64,000 nt of DNA, from assembly GCF_000003855.2 (NCBI RefSeq), contig NW_003101667.1:972925-1036924 (forward strand), in the 5' to 3' direction. Positions 56,691 through 64,000 of the stretch are shown in pieces (the first letter of the stretch is position 1; each line of letters starts with the position of its first letter). The position numbers and the translations under genes are program-made. This DNA comes from Blastomyces gilchristii SLH14081 (taxonomy: Eukaryota > Ascomycota > Eurotiomycetes > Onygenales > Ajellomycetaceae). Under the pieces are notes generated by a model. That model was not told the DNA's origin, did no database searches, and saw nothing but the letters and a program-made list of their open reading frames with translations.

Positions 56691-57049
56691 TCAATGTAGC
56701 AGATATCTATTAAATGAACTGAGAACATCAGCTTCTAGATCTGAAGATATTAGTTAATCAAGATGAAACAACTCATGACACTATATATGCTTCTTCAATT
56801 AGAACACTCTCTCTCTGAACTGACACTGACACTGACACTGATATCTTATCTTCTTTCAAATCTACACTAGATGAATTTTGACATGTAACAGCTCAAACTG
56901 ATGAACTTCTTTAAGCACTCACTGAAGTAGTATATCAAGAAGTACTCTGATTCTTCCCAGAACTATATATAAAAATCAACATCTCAGAATGTTCAATTGA
57001 TGATAATAACATTCTATAATTTCATGAATGACACTGAGTCTCTCACTCT

Positions 57050-58330
57050 GAGTTCTTATACACTCAAATAATGCAAGAGATGCATAATTTGTATATAACT
57101 GATTATTCAGACTGTGAATAACTGTATAGAATGATCTTCTGAGAATTCTACTGACCTGAGATATTAAACAGCATCAGACACTTTATCTGAAACTGCAACT
57201 GTTATTCTTCTATCATCTCATGAAAGAACTGTAGAAAAGATCTGCTGAAATCACTTAATATCTCTAATAGAATCTGATGAGATGTGATAATTGACTTTGC
57301 TGTCAATCTCTGTGAGAGTAAGAGTGATAGAAACCTTCTGATTATCATGAATCAATTGAGCAAAGATGTAATATTGAAATCTTGTAATAAAATGAATACT
57401 GAATAAGTTGCTGAAGCTTTTCTACAGAGTCTATTCTATTAAATGCATGAATTGTCAAGATCTATAGTATCAGATTGAGACTGTCAATTTATGAGCACTC
57501 TCTGAATAAGAATCTGTCAAGTTCTTAAGATTACACACTGTCTGTCAACTGTCTATTATTCTGAGACTGATGATATGTCAGAATGAACAATTCAGATTAT
57601 AAAGAATTATCTTCATAAGTTCTACAATTACTTATAAGATGATTGACATAATCTTCTCCTACATGCAGAGATTGCTATCAATGATTGAGATATCATTTTA
57701 ACAGATGTAAGCTCATTCTTTCTCACACACAGATATCACATGAAAGTACTGAATCTTCTAGAAATCATATATTTCACACTGAATCTCTGCAGTTCAATTC
57801 AGATCACTGATAATATAGTAATGAAACTCTAAGACACTCATGATTGAGCAGAAGCCTTCATGATGAGTGCTAAACAGAATCAAGAAGATTGAATCAATGT
57901 TTATCAAGACTTCACTGAACAATATAAGATAGAAGATCTGATATGATTGAATCTTAAGAATATACAGACTACATGTTCATCTTATACACTGGATTACTGT
58001 CATGTTAAGTATAAAGTGATAGAAGTTCTAGATAGTTATAACTATCACCTTGACACATCATCAGAAATTCATGATGTCTTCCACACAAGCTTGCTCTGCT
58101 GTGCTGTCACTGACTCATTCCCTTCTTAACTGACTTTCAACTGGCAGCCGCCAGGCATCATAGAAGAAGATAATGAGCTTGAGTGAGAGATTGAGAATAT
58201 TCTCAATGAGAGACCCTGCAGCCGCAGCTGACAATATCTCATGAAATGAATCAGATATGATCACCTGACCTGAACTCCAAGTTTCACATTATTTGAAACA
58301 GAGGCTCTTGACTGATGAGAACTACTTCTG
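57050..58330 (+). pseudogene. E6 integrase with C-terminal chromodomain
   Basis: The zinc-finger region at about 57060-57220 ends with the CNCY pattern. DDE core: VIIDFAVNL (about 57286), CQFMSTL (about 57482), and VYYSETDDMSE with TIQIIKNYL (about 57548-57620). A C-terminal SH3-like part follows with DSYNYHLDTSSEIHDVFHTS (58038-58097). The chromodomain, about 58150-58310, keeps IIEEDNELE and QYLMKW-type sequence through stops. Chromodomains steer chromovirus integration to heterochromatin. Confidence 0.87.
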
Positions 58331-58345
58331 GAAAGAGGGGACTAA
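58330..58345 (+). promoter_or_regulatory. Polypurine tract of E6
   Basis: GGAAAGAGGGGACTAA directly before the 3' LTR; primes plus-strand DNA synthesis. Confidence 0.8.
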
Positions 58346-58655
58346 TGTGGCGGGCTGTGCCTGATCAATTATATAGACTATTTCATTACACTTCACAGAT
58401 TCCAATCACTTCATTCTCAAACACATACACTCTGATTCTTGACCATTCTCAATCACTGATCCTCGGCTGCTATGAACACATATAGATTCTTCCACTCTGA
58501 AGCTCCACTGTGTATATCATCACATACATGTATAAATATTCACTTCAATTGCTGATTCTTACACTTTCTCTTTCTTTTCCTTCTCTAACATTTTTCTCTT
58601 TGTTATATAAGACCTATCAATATCATACCGATCTATTCAGCGTAGGCCTCTTACA
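58346..58655 (+). repeat. 3' LTR of E6
   Basis: TGTGGCGGGCTGTGCCTGAT...GGCCTCTTACA. Holds AACATTTTTCT at 58587-58597. Confidence 0.95.
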
Positions 58656-59048
58656 TTCTTATTGTTTTCTTATAATTATGAAAAGATTGAAATAAGTAAG
58701 ATTATCTGATTTGTAAGCATCTATGATTTCTCTTACTTTGTAAGACTTTTTAATTATAAGTCTCTTCTTTTTCAACACTAATAATAGTGCTGTGAATAAT
58801 TATAATCTCCTTGAGTCTTATATCTTTGACTTTATAAAATATGAATTATTTATTAAGTTGTATAAGATCTGTCTCTCTGATTTCTTCAATGTATATGTTC
58901 TCAGAGAATGTGATTTGAGTATTTTATAAAGTTCAAATCATCTAGATTGAAACTTCTCAGAACTCTCATTATATACAAGAACTTACATTCTTATCTTAAG
59001 ACTTGATTTCTTAACTAGTGAGTCTTATATTCTTTTTAATTGAATTGC

Positions 59049-60065
59049 TCAGTTCAGAAGTAACTCATTAGCTTTTGCATGTGTGTGACTGATCTCTTTC
59101 AATCTTGATTCTGCATCTGTGACTACTGTGTCTGTAACTACTGTTTCTGCTGTATCTGCATCTGCTGTTTTCTCTCTCATCTTTTCTGAAGCATTCTTCA
59201 GAATGTGTAGATGCAATTCATACAACAGATAAAATAATAACCACTTAGAGACTACATGCTGCTGAATTTGTGTGACTAATAGCATCTGACTGAGATATTC
59301 ATCTCATAATCTTGTAGACTTACTCACTAGATATTTCATCAGCATGTTACTCAGAATTTCATTCAAGTGTTTCATCTTTCTATTTATCTATAAGTGATAT
59401 GATACTGTTCTACAATGTCTTATCTATAACTGGCTTATGAAATGCCTCACTGCTTCTTTTATGAGATTTGCATCATTATCAGTTAAAATCTCATATGACA
59501 TTTCATAGTTAATATAGATCTTATTATGTAGAAACTTTGTCATCATCTTCTCTATTATCTCTGAAACTGCTTTCACAACTGACCAGTCAGTAGCATAGTC
59601 AATAGCAGTGATTATTCAACAATTTTCATTTGATATTTACAATAATATGTCTATGAGATTCACCTCTCATTGTTTGAACAGTTGTATTATACATTTTATC
59701 TGATATTGTGCTTTCTCATATTCTAATCCTTTCTTAGATTCTTTCACAACCTGGTAATTCAGACACTCATAAGCATACATCTGAATGTTCTCAGTCATGC
59801 TTGATCAGTACACTCTTGATTTGAGTACACTTATAAGTTCAGAGCTTTCTAAGTGACTGAATTCCTTGTATATGTAAGTCATTAAGTTATGTCTAAATGA
59901 ATATTTCAGATAGAAAGCTTCTGCATATTCTAGATTATGATAAAATATAATATCATTTTTTAATTTTCTCAGCTTGAAGTTTAGAAGTATCTCTTCTACT
60001 ACTTTTACAAGATGCTTATTATCTGACATCTTATCATTCTTTAAGTAAGAGATTATTATGTTCAC
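59049..60065 (-). pseudogene. E7 integrase
   Basis: N-terminal HHCC region (HNLEYAEAFYLKYSF; HLESSELIS), catalytic core and the tail MLLVTQIQQHVVSKWLLFYL, typical of fungal Ty3 integrases. Interrupted by stops at Trp/Arg/Gln positions. Confidence 0.75.
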
Positions 60066-60767
60066 TTATTCTGATTTCTTGCATTCTCTCAGTGTGTTTA
60101 ATATGAACTTCTCTTATATCTGATTTACAGAACTCTCACTCATGAAATTAGATCTGCCACTAATTGCATCAGATATCACAGTGTCTGATTTCTTTTAATA
60201 TTTGATATGAACATTGTACACTTGAAACTCTGAGATTCAACATACTAAGTATTTGAAGAGTTTTATTATTAATTGTAGATAGACAAAGCTTTCATGATCT
60301 GTGATCACTATTGTTATATATCTGTTATTAATATATCTATTTCATAACATCAGCACATGCTTAATTACTAGCAATTTCTTTTTAGACACTGAGTAATTGA
60401 GCTCAGTGTCTGATAGTTTTCTATCATTGTATATTATCAGATGCAGCTTATCATTCTTACTCATCTGTAGAAGAGTATCTCTGATAACTCATTTAAATGC
60501 ATCTGTCTCAATGTAGAAAGGTTTATTGTGATCTGATTGAATAAGTACTGAGAATATTATTATACATTTTCTCAGTGTGAGAAAGACCTCTTTACACACA
60601 GTATTTTAGATAATTGAATAAAACTTCTTCTTCTGCAGATTGATATCTGTTTCTCTTAAGAGATCTGAGAGTGATGCAGCTATTCATGTGAAATCCTTGA
60701 TAAATCTACAGTAATATGAGATCAACTCAAGAAACTGTTGTATATAATATACATTTCTCAGCTGTGA

Positions 60768-61046
60768 TTAATTTGCTATAACATTCAATTTCTTCAGAAT
60801 AAGATGTATACAGTTATCACTCACTACATATTCTATGAACTCTAACTCTTTCATTTCAAACACACACTTTGTTGATTTGATGTAGAGCTTATACTCTGTC
60901 AGAGTTATAAGCACTTCATTGAGATACTTCAGATATTTGTTATATAAGTTTGAGAAGACTAGAATGTCATTCAGATATACAAGATATGAGATTTCATTCT
61001 GTTTATAAAGAATCATATTCATTATTATTTGAAAGATGACAGGCAT
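60768..61046 (-). pseudogene. E7 reverse transcriptase core
   Basis: A 92-residue open stretch with the palm motif YLNDILVFS, followed by YLKYLNEVLITLTEYKLYI and KCVF, the canonical spacing of Ty3 RT. Confidence 0.82.
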
Positions 61047-62534
61047 ATTTATCAGACTGAATGACGTTGTCAGGAATTTGAACTTCTCTCATTGTATATT
61101 AAATATGATTTACAGTACTGCCAGTTCATCTACACAGATCTGTCAGTATTCTGAGAGAAGATTAATCTTTAATAAATATCAGATGTTTTCAACTGTATTC
61201 AACTGTTATTGAATTCATAGCAATGAGTATTCATTCTTAATTGTAAGCTTATTAAGTGCTCAATAATCAATACACATCTGTCACTCTTCATTCACCTTTT
61301 TCATAAATAGAACTGAGAAGCCTCACACACTTGATAAGTGTTGTATAAGATCATACTCTAGAAGGTCTGTGATCTGACACTTCTGTTCTTTAAGATGTGT
61401 TTATGACAGAGAATACATATTCTGATTAACTGGTTTTATATTCTCTGTGTTAATCTCATGTATAAATTCTTGTTTCAGCAGCAATTTCAGTGAAAGATCT
61501 GTTCAGAAGATCTTTCTATACTTCTTCAGAAGTGTCTTCATATACTTATTCTCTCATGTATTCTTTATATTGATTTTCTCCATTTTCAGGTTCTATATAA
61601 CATACAGAATGCTTTTAAATGAGGTCTTATGAATTATTCTCTTTGCTTATTGATGTATAAGCAGATTTAATTCTTCTATATCAGAGATGTGAAATATTCT
61701 TCTTATATCAGTTGATAGAATTGTATGAATTATTTTCTTTTTATCAGTTAACTGCATATGACATGTACATCATTGAATCTGCAGATTGAATCTTTGAAAT
61801 CAATTAAGTCTGAGAATAAGATTATATTGCACATTCTGTAGCCCTTGTACTCAAATATAGTACAATTATTCTTCAAAGTGTAAGAGAACTCTTACTCTTG
61901 CAGATGACACTAAATATCAGTTATCAGACAATCTTATACATTGAGAATTCTTCACTCAATGAACTTCTTTCAGTCTTCAGATTATATGATTATCAATATA
62001 TTATATAGAAGCTTCTGTGTTTACTAACACTTTTGCAGTCATCTCTTAATTATTATTCAAGCGCTCTCTATACATTAACATTTCAGGTCTCAAGGTCTTG
62101 AGATGAGTGTCTGCTTCATTCTCATCTGCATCTCAGTCAGAAGCCTGCTTTCTCTTTATATTTACAGAATTCAGTGAGTCTTCTAACACAGGCATCTCTT
62201 TTACTTTGAAGACTTTTCATAGAATATCAGTGAGTGTCTCTAAGCTCACTGATTCTGCTAGTTTTTTAACTCTCTTACTTCTCTTGACTGTGCACACTGT
62301 ATGTAATTCTTTATATCATGATGTTGACATCTGCAGTTGAAGCAAGCTCAATGTTCATAATATCAAGATTTTCACTCAGAGAATCTCTTTTTCAGAGAAT
62401 TTAGTACTTTAATGATGACATTCAAATCTAGATTTATTGCATCTAAGTGTGTGACATGTATTATAGAAGTCTGATTATCTGTTCTTCACTAAGATATACT
62501 TGATTACAGTATTTTCTATTACAGTTGACTCACT

Positions 62535-64000
62535 TTATTATTATTATTATTATTCTTCAATTATAGATGTATGCAGTCAGAGACTATGACATCTACCTGA
62601 GAACTTTAGTTCTCAGGGTTTTTTCTATGTCTGTAAAGTTAACTATTATACATTCATCAATTTCAGATATGCAAAATTAGAAAATTCCAGCCCAGAATAC
62701 AAAACTGTTTACAAATTGCAGTGTTTTAACATCTTTTAATACTTTGAAACCATTTGACAATATCATGACAAAAGAAAAGAGAAAAAGAACACAGTCTCAA
62801 AGATAGACACATTAAATAAATAGATAGAAAGAGAGACTATGACATCTACCTGAGAACTTTAGTTCTCAGGGGTTTTTTCTATGTCTGTAAAGTTAACTAT
62901 TATACATTCATCAATTTCAGATATGCAAAATCAGAAAATTCCAGCCCAGAATACAAAAACTGTTTACAAATTGCAGTGTTTTAACATCTTTTAATACTTT
63001 GAAACCATTTGACAATATCCATGACAAAAGAAAAGAGAAAAAGAACACAGTCTCAAAGATAGACACATTAAATAAATAGATAGAAAGAAATTGAAAGAAA
63101 AAGATAAAGAAAAAGATAGAGTAAAGAGAGACTATAACAAAACAAATTATTAAAAGAGAGTGTATAGCTGTTTTAACAGACTATATCTGATTAATTTCCT
63201 CCTCTTCATACTCAGATAGTTCTGAATTTAGCCATTTTCTTGTAGCTGCTTGAGTTTCTGATAGAAAGTCTATTAAGTATTTAATTCCTGTCTCAGTTGA
63301 GAATAAGAATCTCATATTTAATTGATTTAGATCATACTTCTCTTTCAATCTGGCTCTGAGACTATTGTATAATGCACAGTGCATTACAATATGCTCAGGA
63401 TTCTTATTTGTATTGCAGAATGAGCATTCTATTGAGTCAAATCTATCATCAAATCTTTGTATATAAGATTTGAAATAGCCATGTCCTAGTTTCAGCTGTA
63501 TTATAGATGAGAATATTTTCTTTTTACATTTAATTGAACAAGATTTCCACTTGGGTTTTGTTTCAAATCTTGAATAATGTATACTCTTCTTTTGTTTCTG
63601 CCAGCTTTCATTTCACTTGTCTAAACAAGATTCTTTTATTTTTCTCTTTATAAAAGACCAGGACACAATTTTTTGAATAGATCTGCTTAATTCTGCACCC
63701 TTTTTTGCAGCTGAATCAGCCAATTCATTACCATGAATATTCATGTGAGCAGGAACTCAGTGCAGATGAATTATCAGCTTTGATGTTCTTCTCTTTTGAA
63801 TTTTCAAAACAGAGTTTAAGATCAGTTCAAGATTCATTTGACTATTATGAATCTGACTATTAATCTAAGTCTTTTTAAAGCAGCTTGACTATCAGAGAAT
63901 ATTCATGCCTCTTTCAAACAATTTCCTCTTTTATGAGATTTTATTTCAATGAGTTTGAAAGCTTTCACTATTACAAATAGTTCAGCATCAAAGACTTCAC
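62535..64000 (-). mobile_element. Tad-like LINE, 3' part (RNase H, Cys/His motif, 3' UTR, AAT tail)
   Basis: Entering from the right edge on the minus strand. RNase H is recognisable by FDAELF (about 63985), SDSQAALKRL (about 63870-63900) and HMNIHGNELADSAAKKGAEL (about 63685-63750). Then come KLGHGYFKSYIQRFDDR (about 63440-63490), a C-terminal CSFCNTNKNPEHIVMHC motif (about 63375-63425), and the end ATRKWLNSELSEYEEEEINQ with stop at 63181. The 3' UTR (63180-62579) carries a two-copy tandem repeat. The element ends in (AAT)n at 62535-62555. An RNase H after RT with a terminal CCHC is typical of the Tad1 clade in fungi. The open frame is unusually well kept over 63181-63384. Confidence 0.85.
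62579..63088 (-). repeat. Two-copy tandem repeat (about 253 bp) in the LINE 3' UTR
   Basis: AGAGACTATGACATCTACC begins at 62579 and again at 62832. The copies are almost identical, with a few single-base length differences. Each contains a perfect 9-bp hairpin, CCTGAGAAC-TTTA-GTTCTCAGG (first at about 62597-62618). Confidence 0.92.

Larger units (their letters stand above)
52928..58655 (+). mobile_element. Complete Ty3/gypsy element E6 (5728 bp), duplication TTCTT
   Basis: LTRs of 310 bp each at 52928-53237 and 58346-58655, flanked by TTCTT at 52923-52927 and 58656-58660. The LTRs differ at roughly 35 sites by eye, every one a transition. Coding order gag, protease, RT-RNase H, integrase, chromodomain. 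It is the best-preserved member of the family here, though interrupted by many TGA/TAG codons. It belongs to a sub-lineage whose LTR and primer-binding position both differ from E2/E3/E5 at one matching base. Confidence 0.95.
58661..62530 (-). mobile_element. Second Ty3/gypsy lineage E7, degenerate, no LTR seen
   Basis: Minus-strand coding order from right to left. A gag zinc knuckle CFNCRCQHHDIKN (about 62303-62346, last Cys mutated to Tyr) comes first. RT follows, with YLVYLNDILVFS (61046-60768; second D of the YLDD box changed) and KCVFEMKELEFIEYVVSD. RNase H lies at about 60560-60200. The integrase zinc finger is at 60065-59700 (HLESSELISVLKSRVYW, ECLNYQ). The DDE core includes DYATDW at about 59600, ILTDND at about 59480 and KMKHLNEIL at about 59370. 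A C-terminal part ends near 58690. The sequence is clearly different from E1-E6. E6 is inserted at its 3' end; a continuation may lie left of 52922. Confidence 0.8.

Noticed and set aside
62036..62060. Second copy of the TIR element end (AGCGCTCTCTATACA)
   Set aside because: Only about 12 bp match, without TA border or partner, and it lies within the E7 gag region.

Overview
The window is nuclear DNA of a filamentous ascomycete. Genes have short GT-AG introns with CTAAC-type branch sites, and a 17 kb GC-normal gene island (about 17.1-34.65 kb) lies between long, very AT-rich blocks made of mutation-riddled transposons. Large AT-rich, Ty3-laden blocks beside normal gene islands fit the Eurotiomycetes, most likely the Onygenales (Blastomyces-like Ajellomycetaceae). 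That placement is inference; no marker gene proves it.

Left AT block (1-17.1 kb): the 3' part of a Ty3 chromovirus-type element with its 3' LTR (E1, 1-5116); a tRNA-derived SINE with target duplication (5456-5833); a Copia LTR with leader (5942-about 6175); purine and CAT/TTA simple repeats; an unassigned coding relic (8.0-8.85 kb); an intron-containing hAT transposase relic (9.4-11.9 kb); a small GC-rich island holding a 166-bp tandem duplication of unknown nature (12.05-12.8 kb); the 5' half of a second Ty3 element on the minus strand (E2); and an 801-bp element with terminal inverted repeats flanked by TA (16051-16851).

Gene island: tRNA-Arg(UCU) with an intron (minus, 17152-17247); a YciI-domain protein with a 15-nt exon; a Pcs60-type peroxisomal acyl/oxalyl-CoA synthetase (minus) divergent from an SPF45/RBM17-type splicing factor; a small Cys-containing hypothetical; a PheA/TfdB-type FAD monooxygenase; a broken toxD-like zinc-type reductase; a threonate/3-hydroxyisobutyrate dehydrogenase-like gene (minus); and, at the right edge, broken HET-domain and TPR-type genes.

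Right AT block (34.65-64 kb): a complete Ty3 element E3 (minus, 35057-40742, duplication ATTCT) inserted in an AT-rich tandem repeat; a remnant E4 interrupted by E5, which contains the assembly gap (43620-43727); a second SINE copy with a perfect 13-bp duplication; a degenerate Copia element (minus, about 44985-50236); a largely unassigned stretch with one Ser/Ala-rich open frame; a complete Ty3 element E6 (plus, 52928-58655, duplication TTCTT); a different Ty3-type polyprotein E7 (minus); and the 3' end of a Tad-like LINE (minus, to the window end).

The most interesting signals: (1) an 11-nt stretch of the Ty3 LTR is complementary to the primer-binding position 2 nt inside the LTR in four elements, and in E6 both partners carry the compensating change, strong evidence for self-primed reverse transcription; (2) the SINE and the Tad-like LINE share a 3' end, naming the LINE as probable mobiliser; (3) damage in the long elements consists almost only of transitions with near-total CpG loss while CpA stays common, whereas the under-400-bp SINEs keep their CpGs.
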